NCBI RefSeq assembly: GCF_965363235.1
Contig: NC_134843.1
Span: 51,579,535 to 51,643,534 of the forward strand
Source: Mytilus galloprovincialis
Taxonomy: Eukaryota; Mollusca; Bivalvia; Mytilida; Mytilidae
Length of the DNA stretch: 64,000 nt
Direction: 5' to 3'
Below are positions 1-13,700 of this stretch, in pieces. The translations under genes and the position numbers were made by a program. Each line of letters begins with the position of its first letter. Position 1 is the stretch's first letter. The notes under the pieces are model-generated. The model saw only the letters and a program-made list of their open reading frames with translations. It did not search any database and was not told the DNA's origin.

Positions 1-330
1 GTCGATGCCACTGCTGGTGGAGTTTTAATTCCCCGAGGGTATCACCAGCACTGTGCTGACATGAATTATCATTGATATAGTCATATTTCTAAATGAACTG
101 TTTATAAAACTTTAATTTTTTTGAAATACTAAGGCTTTTTTGTCTCAGGAATAGATTACCTTAGCTGTATTTGGCAAAACTTTTAGGAATGTTAATCCTC
201 AATGCTCTTAAACTTCGTACTTTATTTGACCTTTTCTTTTTGCATTCGAGCGTCACTGATGAGGCTTTTGTAGGCGAGACGCGCGTCTGGCGTAAATATA
301 AAATTTAATCCGGGTATCTATGATGAGTTT
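1..330 (-). repeat. Interspersed repeat family R2, reverse copy
   Basis: This is the reverse complement of a repeat that recurs at 15275-15620, 21800-22150, 55375-55860 and 63411-63860. Shared landmarks, read on the minus strand, are a start with an 'agacgcgcgtctcg'-type block, then 'aagactcatcagtgacg', 'gaagagcattgagg', 'gctaaggtaat' and a terminal 'accagcagtggcatcgac' block. The element is cut by the window edge. No coding capacity is visible. It is probably a non-autonomous mobile element or a tandem-repeat carrier. Confidence 0.8.
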
Positions 331-339
331 ATTATATAG

Positions 340-770
340 AAATTCCGGACAATATACGACTAGTAGTTGGACCGTACGTGTAAACATGTATACTCATTTG
401 GTTATCAACAGGTCGGACGATATGATTATTTAAACAATATAGGCATTTTTATATAGATTAAACACACAGAACGAAATCCGTACAATTTTTTAAATGAAAT
501 CCTTTATCTTTGATACACATTGTATGAATCTTGGTATATTTGTTAGGTTGTCTGCGCTATCTAGAGTAAATTTTAAGCACTTTATCCTGTCGACAGTTTC
601 GATCGTACATGAAGCACAGTTGTTAATTGCATAGACACCTTGGATTGTCATGTCTTAAAACTATGCAATACCTGTTTAACGATTATATTATACAATAACC
701 CGGACCATATGATAGACCACATAAATAGACCAAATACTCAAGTGGTCCGGAACATGTATATTGATAGAAG
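340..770. repeat. Possible degenerate copy of the palindromic GGACCGTACG element
   Basis: The left edge ('ttccggac ... ttggaccgtacg') and the right edge ('caaatactcaagtggtccgg', then 'aacatgtatat') resemble, in inverted orientation, the two ends of the better-preserved element at 39245-40024. The interior shows no convincing similarity by eye, so this may be an old diverged copy or coincidence. Confidence 0.3.
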
Positions 771-3700
771 GAGTTGGTCGATATACATTGGTGAGAAAGC
801 AACCCGAATAACTGGATCAAATCGTACCGGTTAGAGTGGTAGAATATATATCGGTCAATTGGACAAGGTTTATTTCGCCTCGAGTCCTTAAAAGTGTGCA
901 TTTCTGTAATATAGATAATAAAAGGGGTGCTTTCGATAACACATAGCTGAGTTTCTGGATGGGGTTTACAGAATATATAGAATAATTGACAAAGGTTTTA
1001 GAAAAAGGCAAAGATCATAAAGAAAAGAGAGAAAAAAATAGGTTTAAAAAATGAAAAAATAAAAATGAGATAATGAGCGCTGAAATATAAAGAATAGGGT
1101 ATAATGAACAAACAAACACAGAACAATATAGCTTAAAACTTTAAAGAATATAGAAGCGAATAACACAGCCCCTTTCTCTCATCTAGACCTTTGTATCCTG
1201 TTCAACAGTAACATGACAGTAACATAAATATATGTCAAAAACTCAAGACCAGTTGGATAAATAAAGGTACATTCCAGCGCGTCTATACAGCAATCTAGAG
1301 AAAACACTTCATAACTATGATACTCATACAGCAGGTAACAAAATACAAGTTCAAGCAAAACATGAAAAAAAAAAACAAACCTTATAAAAGAATGCTTGTA
1401 GTGACAGCAAGCTCCCAATACTTTATCTGTTAATGTGAAAACAATATGCATGCAAGACCGGAAAGGACATGCTGTCGTAATTTGTTTTAAATTTAATCTT
1501 GACACTTCTGATTTCCTATTTGATGTTTCCCAATTCCAAGTTGACATTTCTCATTTCTAGCCAGATATTTCTGACATCCAATGCTATTACTTTATACTAC
1601 TTTATACTACTCCAAGTTTATTTTTTTCTCTCATTCCAAGTTAAATATTAGAGACATGTCAAATTGAAATCGAGAAAACTTAACCAGGAATACATGTATT
1701 TCTTCTTGTTCTTCTGAACTGCCTGTCCTTGTTGACGCCATGTACAAAAAATGTATGTACTGATCACGGCTTCGGAACATATGAGTTATTCCTCAGTAAA
1801 GAAAAAACACAATTTCTTAATTTATAATGCAAGTGTCAGATGTAATGTTCGATGGAGGAACATGATTCTAATAGGATTATCTCCCGTTTACCAAAATAAT
1901 TCTCAAATAAACGAAACCGGTCATTAAATTATATACAGTATCCGTAAAATGTAAAAAGTTTATTGTCTCCTAATATCCTTTCTCTGTTGCGTTTAAACTG
2001 AATGATAAAATGCAGGATAAACACAATATTCGTACAGTGAAGAAAAATATAAAATGTCTTTGAACTCCCCTTTTTCTTCTTTCTTTTACCTTATTCGTAC
2101 TTAACTTACCTTACAAGTATCATGTATCAAAATGGAATAACACATAGATATATTTAGTTCATACAAAATTCTCTCAATCGTAAGAAACCCCATGCCAAAG
2201 AGAGATGTCCTTTCGAGTATGCGGGATGTATAAATACGGAATCAAGTTTAATTGGAAAAGAGACGTCAAGTGCCTCCTCGTGTAGGGAGAGCTTCACACT
2301 CTCTTCGTGCGAAAGAAATTTTGTAATAAATCTTTAAATGGACTGTAGCAAGGAAATAATTCTTTTCCTATATTAATATTTTTTTCTAGAGTGGTGTGAC
2401 TGTCCACTATCATTGTATCAACTCGCCACTGTCAACCCTGTTATGATACAGAACGTACAAAGTGTATTGAGTGTCCTTTTTATGCGTGAAATTTTTGTCA
2501 CTGGAATTTAAGCAACAACATATCGTTGAATGAAATGTTCACTTTACTTGAAGTTTGAAGTATTGCGATTTTTAAGGGGTGGGGGAGTGGTAGGTAAGGT
2601 TTTTGGATTTGGACTAGTCTTGTATCGTTAATATTTCATGTCACATGAACTGTGTATTCCTATAAATTTTATCATTTTCTAATATGCATACTTACCATTG
2701 TAACTTATCAATAACAAACAATCGCTTCGCTCAATTAGTTTGTTAAAAAGTGTTCAAATTTAACAAACTTTTAAGTATTTCATTTTAAATGTTTCATGTC
2801 ATATAAACTGCTAGTTGCATTGAATTGGTTTTATTTGATTAAATCAGGATTATGTACAGTATTTAAATAAGTAAATAACAGGTTTATCTTAAAACCGATA
2901 AATTTTCTTTTCAACTGAAAATAAAGACTTTCACCTCTTATCATTAACTCCCCTGCGTTTTAAAAACAAAACAACTGTCTCGAGTTGAAATTTTCCGGTT
3001 CACTAAGCGCATAGCGTAAAGGGGTACTTTTGTTTTCATTTAGCAGTAAGAAATTAATTGGAAACAAGTGAAAGGGGTAGCAGAAGACATCCAATTTGAT
3101 TCTGAAACTAGTGTGATAATGATATTTTGTTTTATTGTGTGACATTGTGGCAAATATTATAAAGAAATACCAATTTTGGTGACAAGAGCATAATCGGTCA
3201 ACACAATCAGTGCAGACAAGGATTTTTTTTTCTAATTAAAGAGATATTATTTATTGTAATCTGAAATAAATAAAACAAAGGTAAGCTTAACATTTTGACA
3301 TTGCCCTTTTTTCAGTAAATTGAAAAATAAAATAAAAAAATGTATATTTTTATTGTTTATAATGTTTTTGTGTGTGTATTGCAACCATAAGACGTTTCAT
3401 TGTTTTAACAATAGATTTAAAAGAAATTTAATGAATACACGAATGATTTTGAAAGAACTGTGTCATGTAGTTAGCAACTGAGATATTTAACGCATATCTT
3501 AAGGTATAGAAAATAAATAAGAAAAACATTTAATACACCAAATTGAATGTAAGGTCGAATGGTTCGGAATTCTTTTACAAATATGTCGTTTATTTCAAAA
3601 TAAGAAATATGGTATATCTTTAAATGCTACCTAGATTTCTTTTCTGTTAACTTGAATGGCATTGAACAATTAATGTTCAATATAAACAAAAAGACAGATT

Positions 3701-4956
3701 GTGTCTATGGCGAAAAACAAAACACAAATAAAATGCTAATATCAAAAAATTATAGTGCATCTATATTAGAGTACAATCAGGCCATAATAATAAAACTAGC
3801 AGTTTAATAAGATAAATATGGAATTTTGTCTATCATTTTCTGCTGAAATGTGGGATTGTTAATAACTTCTAGTCATGAATATGTATGAACTATTTGCCAC
3901 TGCACGTAAAGCAACGAAACAAAACCGACATTGTCTACATCCATAGAACCAAACTCAGTTTGCTTTAAAAAGATATATATGGGTCAACTTCGCATTATAA
4001 CAATACATGTGTTTCATGTGGTCAATTTTTCTATTGAAAACCTATCAAAATATCAACATACATTTTTCTATTTAAATTTTCAAAATAACATGTCATCCGT
4101 GTTTAAATTAAATCGAAGACGGCGTTGTATACCTTTGCTAGTTAATTAGAGCTCAAAGTCAAAATTTAAATCAAGAAATATGCGGTTAATTACACCTATT
4201 TATAAGTAACCTATAATCCATGTGGAATTCAGATTAACATACATAAATATATATTGACATATATATTATATCTTACAATTTAAACTTTAAAAAAGAAATT
4301 TTCATACACGAGTAAGGCGAAACAAATATAATTTCCTTTGTGCTACCTTACTTTCCCGTTATGTTCATGCCTACCCCAACACAGCCTACGGTCATCTGAA
4401 TCGATTAAGCGCCTTTATAATGCAGCCATGTTAGTCTAAGCACCTTTCTTATGTCCGGAAAATTTATCTTTTTTTTATCAATTAAAATGTTGTTTTGTAT
4501 ATCTACCTACCAGAAAACAAGTATATATCATTTATTACATATTTTAGCTTAATAAACAATTTGGAAACATACGTTCATTGAGACACAGACACAAATGAGA
4601 TTTGACTATACAGATACCATAGTTTACGTTTTCAAGTGTAATTATGAGGGTTTAAAGCTTTGCTATGGATACTTCAATTTGAAACTATATTACATTTTAA
4701 AGTATTATATTGTCAAAAGAGGCATTATATATAATAGCATGTACACATGTAATACGATTCTTGAAGACGGATGGACAAAAAAACCTTAATGGTTCAGAAA
4801 CAACTATAACTTTATTAAAATGAAATGATAAAAAAACGAATTCGAATTTGAAATAAATGAGACGAAAAGCGTGGTTAAAATTCACTCCAAATTTGACCCA
4901 TGGGATTCTTTTACTCTCTTGTGTCTTTGGGTTACTGCTCAATGAAGTCTAAGTAA
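771..4956. other. Non-coding AT-rich stretch
   Basis: I see no exon chain, RNA gene or recognisable repeat here. Short open frames at 1179-1547 and 3931-4149 lack splice context, codon bias or recognisable protein features and look like chance frames. Confidence 0.6.
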
Positions 4957-5450
4957 TATAAAGATAGGGAGATGTGGTATGATTGCCAATGAGACAGCTA
5001 TCCACCAAAGTTCAAATGAAAAAGATGTAAGCAATAGTAGGCAACCAATGAGAAAAACCCATACCGTATAGTCGGCTATACAATCCCCGACATGCAATTC
5101 AATTAAAAAAGCTAACGGCCTAAATTATAACAAATAATTTACTGAAAACAAATATGACAGACTTAAACCAACAACAACCACTGTACAAACCTTCCTCTGA
5201 CAATGGACAGTGGTCTAACAGCACAACATACGAACGAACTATAAAAATTATCTGAAAAAGTCTTATCTCATCAGATCGATACAAAGCAGAAAAATCACAG
5301 ACTAGACGTGATATGGTATTTATCCATCCCTCATCCCTATTTACAATTAAAGTACCGAGTACAGATCTGAGAGTACCCACAGTTACTGATAGCGTAAACC
5401 TTTGTTTCCTGTTACTAGTATACATTTTGTTAGCCTCATGATACATTGTA
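4957..5450 (+). repeat. Interspersed repeat family R1
   Basis: It begins with 'gatgtggtatgattgccaat', followed by 'gagacagctatccacca', 'cccataccgtatagtcggct' and 'aagctaacggcc'. It continues into the block around 'acagtggtctaacagcacaac' and 'gagagtacccacagtta'. The same order of blocks recurs at 49587-49880, 51487-52075 and 53807-54160, and in reverse fragments at 35030-35150 and 41385-42175. No open frame is shared between copies. I recognise it as a repeat very common in mussel DNA. Confidence 0.85.
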
Positions 5451-7448
5451 ATTATGACCTATAGATTGAATCTTTTCAAGATCATACGCAATGATCTATG
5501 ATCATGACAGTTGCTTAATGCAAACCAAGATACCTTGTTGAAATCAAATCAACACAGAATCAAACCTTGTGGCTCGTTTTTCAATCTATCCCTTAACTGT
5601 TGTGTGTTTAAAAGGGAAAACAAGAAATATGAGGTATACCTTCATGAACAGAAGCCTAAAAACAAGAATTATCAGAAAAAGTACTATTCGGAGGTAAATC
5701 TTTCTATGCTTATATATATGTAAATTGGTGGGTATCAATATACTACGGAGCCCTGCTGGTAATTTTCAATTAAAGAGTTTCGTTTTTTTAAAGTCAAGTG
5801 CGTTTTGATATATATCTCCAACTGTTGACTTTAAATTTCTAGCACTTTATATTCATAATACTTCTCCAGCTCTTTAAACACCACAAGTCTATATCTGTGT
5901 GAAACCAATAGGACTCTGCAGTATATCGACAGTATTGCTACCTATTATGCACCATACTACAAATGATTACATGGTTAAACCTTCTCGTTCATAGATAGCT
6001 GTTTGCTTATGACATTACTGATGGTACATCTATTGATAGAACTAATTAATATATTAAATTAATGAAGAATTATACAGGTCTTCCAATATACGTTTGCAAT
6101 ACATGTGCATGGAGTATAGTTTCAAAACAATTCGAAGCTTTAACAGATGTACAGTTTACATGGATGCTCAATAGGAATAAGGAGTATCAGATAATGTCAG
6201 ATCTGATCTTACGATAAATATATTTAAATACACTCGGCAAGCTTCGGAAGAAACACATTTTAAATTTGACAAATATTATAATTATAATTTAATCATAGTT
6301 AATATATAATAGCTTGTGGTGACACAATCTTTATATCTTACAACCTTGTCTTTCGAGGACAATTGATGTCTATATATTAACCTTTTATTTGATATTTTAA
6401 AAGAATTTTTCTGTACTTAAAAGTTTTTGTCTGACTTATCTGTATAAACTCTTTCTAAATCATCACGAAATTACAATATTTTTTTTTCCTTCAAATTTAC
6501 AAGTACGTACATTTATTTATATTTGAAAATTTAAACTTTGTTACAGTTAATAAGTAATAATTTGTTTTTAAGTCAAACGTTCTTGACGACTGACACTCTA
6601 TGATTGTTAACAAGTATATTAATTTGTTAAAAAAAGTATAATTCGTGACCCATGCAGTGTGAAAATTACAGTGTCAATGTCAAAGCATTGTATTTTAAAA
6701 ATATCTTTCTTTAGCTTGATATCAGATTTGTATACGGTAACGTTTCAAACGAAAGGTTTGTATACGTAGCTGAATATGGGTTGGCCTTCTTATAAAGGCC
6801 TCTCAAATAGCTAAATAATACAATCAAATTTACATCACGTCAGAGTAACAGGTACCATTTCAACTTGTTTGAAATATATACTCCATATTATAGAATCAAA
6901 TATCAGATAATATTTTACATGTATCTCATTTCTGAACTAAGTTTGTCATATTGAATTTGTATTTACTTAATCAAAATATATTGCTATTAAAATCTAACAG
7001 TCAATCCTATTCTCGATTCGGTTTGCAAGTCCTTGCATCAATTTAATTAAAATCAAGAACTTGTAGCTGTCGACAACTTGTATGATATTGATTATTTTTG
7101 TCCTTTTCTTTTGTTATTATCCTTATTTACAGAAAAGTATGGACGGACGAACATGTACTCTAAATAATTATATTTCATTCAAAATGTACAGAAATTTAGC
7201 GTCTGCATAGTATTACGTCTAAATATATCATGGAACTTTTTAATGAACCAATTTTAGTTACAATATTTAATGGTTCTGAATTACAAAGTCTAAAGTAAAG
7301 ATGGACACGGTCTTTAATAAAGAAGTTTAAATGAGAAGTTGGGTATGAACATATTATTTTTGTGTTTTCAAATTTCCGTGCAATTGAAATCCTTGAAATT
7401 GATTTGAAAGGAATATTTATGAAATAACATTAAAATTTCTATCTTCAG
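5451..7448. other. Region upstream of gene 1 start exon
   Basis: AT-rich DNA with no clear gene. The start exon of gene 1 is preceded by an acceptor-like 'atcttcag', so an untranslated first exon and the promoter should lie somewhere in or before this stretch. I could not place them. Confidence 0.5.
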
Positions 7449-7501
7449 ATTTACTGGCATTACAAAAAAAGAGGAACAATCTTTGAACCATGTCTTCCTA
7501 C
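7449..7501 (+). CDS. Gene 1 start exon (codes M-S-S-Y)
   Basis: The exon is bounded by 'atcttcag' before 7449 and a strong donor (TAC|gtaagt) at 7502. The only start codon in the frame used by all downstream micro-exons is at 7490. A TGA lies two codons upstream in the same frame, which supports this start. Only four residues are coded here and the 41 nt before the ATG are 5' untranslated. The exon lies in a ~150-bp segment that is tandemly duplicated just downstream. Confidence 0.6.
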
Positions 7502-7781
7502 GTAAGTATTAACTGGCTAGTTCTCATTTCATACAAAAATCAGATTGGAAATCAATGTGGATATTGTGAAGGGTTTCTATTGTTTCGAATATACATATTT
7601 TAAACGAGCATCACGACCAGTCTTTAAACCATGTCTTTCTATATAATGTACATATGTATTTACTGGCTATAGTTGTCATTTCATTCAGAATTGAGATTTG
7701 ATTTCAATTTGGACATTGATATGAGTTGCTACTGTTTCAAATATACATATCTTACATATGTTTTTAATGAATATCACGAGG
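7470..7781 (+). repeat. Tandem duplication carrying the start exon
   Basis: Two head-to-tail copies of roughly 150 bp (about 7470-7615 and 7616-7781) share 'tttgaaccatgtctt'/'tttaaaccatgtctt', 'actggctagtt'/'actggctatagtt', 'catttcat', 'gatttgatttcaa'-like text and 'gtttcgaatatacatat'/'gtttcaaatatacatat'. In the second copy the ATG is kept but the splice donor is changed from acgtaag to atataat. The second copy therefore appears unable to act as the same exon. Confidence 0.7.
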
Positions 7782-10700
7782 GATGAAAAGAATATTGAAA
7801 GAACTGATTACGCCCCCAAACAGACAAGTTAAGACAAGGTGGGGTTCAATCTTAAGTTGTGTGCGTATGACTTTGTGGAATACTGTGTATTTGACTATTT
7901 GTTTTTTTAAAATTTCGGTTTTGATATTGTCATATGATATATGTCAAATAATAAATGTAATCAAATTATATAAAACTTATTCGAATAAACGAAATGGCCG
8001 ACGGTTCATCTTTATTTTTCAATTTCTCCCACCTTTTATAAACAGATGAGTGTATTTGGCTGTGTGGGATGTATAAGTATGTAGCCACACCCAATCTGAA
8101 TGGGAACATTAAATCCAATGACCAATGTGAGAAAAGTGACACGTTTGCATCCTTTAAAAACCCGTTGATGGCTTGTTGTATCGTATCCAAAGTATCTTAT
8201 TTTTTTTAAAATTCTGTAGTACATGTGCTTTTATTTGCCAGCCCTTCTTCCCGGTTGACCATTCACTAACCTACCATTTGGATGACTTGTCAAATTGATC
8301 TGAATATGCATGAAATATTTTCAATTGAACATAAATGAATATAAGAAACCCATAAACATTAATAGTAATGTTTCAGATACTGGGAGATGATTGGCCAATT
8401 AAACCGTCATGGAAAACGATGGTATATGTGTACATGTATACTCCTATATCAATTATATACTGGGTTTCTGCTAGATGTCCTACTTTGAATAGCTCTTTTT
8501 TCCTTTTAAAAGCTAGATCTTTACATGCAAGAATGGTATATCTGCTTTTTATGAATATATAGTAACTTTAGATAGAATGTCGTTTGTAATCTTTACACGT
8601 ACTATTTCGAATATACATGTAAGAACATGATTTACGTACTTTTTAAAGGGGCACTAGCTGTCAAATTCATCGTCACTGATTTGACTCAAATTCTCATATT
8701 TGATTTATAACAATGTAAAACATTTATCCAAACTATCAAAAGTCTAAAATAAACAATTTACAGAGCATGGGGTAGATAATATATAGGTTCGTTTCGTGTG
8801 TACTTTAGTCCAGACGCCATCTAATTAACTATCGATTTGACCTCAGATGACCATATAAGCGATGTAAACATAAATAAAGATATGAATAGATTAAACCAAC
8901 ACGTGCAATTGGATTTTTATAGGTCTGTTTGATTTTATTTTATAGATTAAAAATAGATGTTTCTCATTGCTTTTAACCGTATAAGAATGATTTTATGTGC
9001 ATCGAATTAGTAATCAAATGATTTACCGTAGTTTCACTTTCATTGTTTACATTCTTTTTCTTTAAATAACCAGTACACGTACAATGCATGCGTTGTCAAT
9101 CTCTAGCTAGGGGTTAAATTGAAGTTCACATGAATACGGCTTTAAAGAGGTCGACTCATTCACTTGCAAGTGAATAACTAATTATCAATGTTTAGCGTAA
9201 TTTGACAAAATTGACCCTTTTTGGCTGCAAAAAGCGAATTGTTATTTCACTATTTCACTTTCATTATTGATTGAACAAAAAAAAACAAACTTTAGATTTT
9301 TTATATATCTCGTAGCTAGTGCCCCTTTAAGATAATATCTTTTCTTTTTAAATAGAAGTTTGAAAATCTATTTTTATTTCTAATACAAACGTTGCATGTA
9401 TTTTCAATTGGTTTAGTAGCTTTTTGAGGCGGAAGTTAACAACATTTTCAACATTGAAATATTTGGACTATTTATAAGTAGAAACAAAAACTTTCATACA
9501 TAAATCTAGATTCGATGTCTAAAAGGTGTCACTTTACTAAAGGACATTTAATTAGTACAAAAGGAAGTTTACGAATAGATAAATGTAAAAACCAAAAACA
9601 AAGGAATATGATTTTTTTTCTTTTTATTTGATCAAGTCTTTTGTTTGATTCTTTTGAAAACAACTTTACTTTTATTTCATTTGGTATATATTTACTTTTA
9701 GTATAAACAAACTTAAGTATATAGCATAACTCTAGCAATAGAAATTGGAAATATGATAGGTGGGCTACAATCGGTTATATCTGTTATGGTTGTCAAACAT
9801 GCGAAAAAAAATTAAAAATATAAACTTATCTTATATACGGTAACATAAAAACAAGACATGGATTGAATTTTAAACAATGGCAAACATTAAAACCATATAA
9901 GATACAGTTTGCTTCAAGCATCTAAGACGTTTCTATAAACAAAAGTCCTGGAAGTCGTCTGCTACACATGTCTCGTTTTTGTGCTATTTTGATCCGATCA
10001 AAACTTTTTATCTTTTGGGAAACCTGCTGTTTTCTTGTGCCATTGTTCAATGAGAAGTCATGCTGAGATTTTTTAATGACTTTATATTCTGAAGCCGCTA
10101 GTATTCCTTTAACCCATTCTAAATAAAATATAATGCCCCCCCCCCCTTTTTTTTAATTTACGAAACTTGCATATATAGATAGTAAAGAGGTACAATATAA
10201 ACTAATTAAATTCTAAAAGTAGTTGTTTTGATTTACAAATAACAGTTTTCAAATTCTTATTTTATGGCATACAGAGCTACTTCAAATGTACATAGCTATC
10301 AATTTACTTAGTAAAATGAAGATATTGGACTAGTTACGTTTCCTTTTAGCTTTCCAATATGGGTATTATTTACAACCTTTGAGTTTCAAATATTATCTTC
10401 TACTTTAATTATCTTCTATTTGAACATCCCACTTTTATTTCTTGTTTAACCCAAGTGAATCAATTCAGTTTCAAAACAACATGCTATTTTTGTTTTATTA
10501 TCCAGTCTAGACTAAGTATCCGAAGACGTACAAAAAGTAAATCATGGAAATTCAATGTCGCTAAGACAAAGTAAAACTATAAGAAATGGAGTATTAAATT
10601 TGTTACCAAAATTCTATCATGCCAACGGATGTGTATTAATGCTAAAATCAGATTAGTTTATGTATAAGGGATTTATCTGGGCCTAGGATTGATTGATTGT

Positions 10701-13700
10701 TGGTTGCTTTACGGCGACTGGGCCTAGGAAAAACAACTGGTCTGTGCATTTGTGATCTGATTATAAAAGATCGTTCAATAAGAAATGAGGAAATGTAGGA
10801 TATATGATATATACTGCAGTAGTTTAAAAATTGGCAAATACGTGTTTTATTGATTGTACAGACATTCAATTAAGTGACTATTTTTCATAATTACACCTTA
10901 TGTAAGAATCATGGGTTTTGATTGGTTGATAGCCAGTGTATTTTTCACAATTTACTGTTATCAAATGAATATCGTTCATTTTTTAATGCCGCCGGGGTAT
11001 ATACAATAAACAGCTGCGCCATGAGCGCATGATACGCCAGTCGTTTTATGCAATAATAATAAATAGTTTCTGAGATACAGCGCAACATGTGAAAACACCC
11101 TTTTTTTTTAACAAAAAACTCAATAACTCTAAAATAAAATTTTGAATCATCACCAAAACGTATACAGATCTTAAGATTAATATAACTAAGAAGTGTGTAA
11201 AGTTTTAAGCAATAATCATAAATTGTTTTTGGTATACAGTGCGACATGTGAAAACACACCTTTTTTTTAACAAAAAACTCAATTAATGCATGCTAAATAA
11301 AATTTTAAATCATCACCAAAAAGTGAACAGATCTTGAGGTTAATATAAAAAAGAGGTGTGTAAAGTTTTAAGGTGGTATGGTGGTATAGGTGTCTTCCGC
11401 CATCTTGGATTGTAAAAAACAGAGAACCTAAGGTCCACATTTTCTATCTATCAAGTTAGCAAAATTTGATACAAGAATGCAGATATTTAATGTGCATTTT
11501 CATTTAAAAGAACCAATTTATAAGAAAATAACTTATAAGTATTAATATTTTTACAAGTGTTGATTATTTTTGGTTGTTTTCAAATGTTTTTGAATTGTCA
11601 TTTTATGTGGAGGTAACTCTAAAACAGTGCATTTTCTGAAGGATTCTACATGGAATTTTCCTATTTTGTATTTTAGCCGGAAAAAAAGTGAGGTGACCCT
11701 ATCTTTTCTTTTGATAAACCCAAAGCATTGTCTGAAAGCAATTTTTTCCCTATTTATTTTACAATTCTATCATTTTGTTTTGTGTCTTATCACCAAATGG
11801 TGTTTTTTTCCTGCATAATCTATACAAAATGTGTCATTTTGTCACAACCTGTAGCTTGAGAAAATGCGCGGTGACCTATCATTTTTATTATATTTTTGAA
11901 CATATATCAATAGATACTACGTTTTCGCAAAGTATGAACAAATTCTATCATTTTTATTTTAGACTCCCATATCACCTTAAGTAATAATCATAAATGGTTT
12001 TTGAGATACGCACGACATGTAAAAAAAACCTCCCCCCTTTTTTTTACAAAATACTCAATAACTCAAATATAAAATTTTGAATCATCACCAAAAAGTATAC
12101 AGATCTTTAGATTAATATAACTGAGAAGTGTGTAAAGTTTTAATCAATTATCATTAATCGTTTTTGAGATACGGCGCGACATGGGGAAAACACCCCCCTG
12201 TTTTAGTTACAAACCCGTAACTCAAAAAGTTTAAATCTATTTTCACCAAAAAGTATACAGATCATTTTGACCATCATAAGAAACAACAATATTAAGTTTC
12301 ATGAAATTTGGATAAGCCGTTCTCAAGTTACAGTGCGACATGTTTACGCCGGACAGACACCGCACTGAGGGACAGACGAACGGATGGACGGACGCCGGAC
12401 ATTTGTATACCATAATACGTCCGTTAAAATTTTGACGAGCGTATAAAAAGGATATGCCCTTTTTACCCTCTCTGCCGTGGTATTTGCCAAAAAATACTGG
12501 ACTGGACGCTTGTAACTTCACGGTCATCAATGCGATTTGAAAGTTAACATTCGGTGTAATTAAACAGATATGGCATGTTCTTGAGGGGTATCTGCGAAAA
12601 ATACCAGTCTTGAGAATGAATTTCCTTTGCCTTACGGCTCGCGAAATTTAACATTCTCTCGACTGGTATTTTTCGCAAATACCCCTCCTTAACATGATAT
12701 ATCTGTTCAATATACCATGCCATTTTAATTGACGCTGCTGCTTATTTTCACATGTTCAAAACAACTTTGTATGTCATTATTGCTATTAAATGATATCATG
12801 GTACCAACTTAAAGTAAATAATTTGATACAGTTTGTTCTAGATCTTAAACATGCTTGCTTTTATATTGGCTAGTTTTAGTTAGAATAACAACATGTAGTT
12901 ATATTTGTAGACTTATCTTATAGTTTTTACAATTTTACGCAAATCCATTTTTTACAAAGCTACTCATGCGACTGTCATACAAGTGAGAGGTTTATCGCTA
13001 TACAACCAGGTTCAATCCACCAGTTTCTACTTTTGAAAATGCCTGTACCAAGTCAGGAATATGACATTTGACGTCCATTCGTTTGATGTGTTTTATAATT
13101 TGATGTTGTCATTTGATTAGCATGATTAGGGACTTTCCGTTTTGAATTTGCCTCGGAATTCAGTATTTTTTTTAATTTTTCTTTTCACCATGAGAAACAT
13201 TTTTTAATACATGATTCATCGTTTTCATCATTTGTATAATGAATGAGTACAAAATTCCATAGGAAGATATTTTAGGAAAAAATAAATGTATTAATTCATA
13301 GGGTATTGGTTCATTGGTACATGATTTATAACCACCTTTCTAAAATTGTTCCATTTATAAATTTAAAAATTACATTTTGTATAAGATACCGTTAAATATA
13401 TCACATTTGACAAATATTTATAAAGTTCGAATTTCTGACAAGTCTTTCATAGTTATCCTTTAATACATACATTTTGTTTTTTGCGCAGTATATGAGAAAG
13501 TCAACATACCAAAAAGATTTCAACAAGAGGGTAAGTTTCGAATATATATGGTGTCGGTTCCGAATAGTAATACATACTTTTATTTTAACAGTACAGGAAA
13601 GAATCAACATATAGACATGATTACAACAAAGGAAAGGTTAGTTCTGTGCAGTGTCTTTGAGTGTTTCTACCTCTTGGGAATCTTACTTCAATGTTTAGAT

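Larger units (their letters stand above)
7502..13488 (+). other. Gene 1 intron 1 (about 6 kb)
   Basis: The longest upstream intron. It holds the duplicated start-exon segment, a TTAA-flanked MITE-like element (8647-9326), a ~160-bp monomer array with another TTAA-flanked insertion (10985-12430), an inverted repeat (12559-12712) and a repeat fragment (13000-13165). Elsewhere I see nothing. A candidate exon near 10505 was rejected because its length is not divisible by three. Confidence 0.55.

Noticed and set aside
1179..1547. 122-codon minus-strand open frame
   Set aside because: AT-rich frame with mixed hydrophobic and Cys content, no splice context and no recognisable domain; likely chance.
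5120..5446. 108-codon minus-strand open frame
   Set aside because: Lies inside interspersed repeat R1 and is not kept in the other R1 copies.
10501..10545. Candidate micro-exon SRLSIRRRTK before a gtaaat donor
   Set aside because: Has an acceptor-like 'tattatccag', but the length (31 nt) breaks phase with the rest of gene 1.
12243..12530. 95-codon minus-strand open frame
   Set aside because: Runs across the end of the ~160-bp array and its GGACGG-type tail; the product is repeat-derived.
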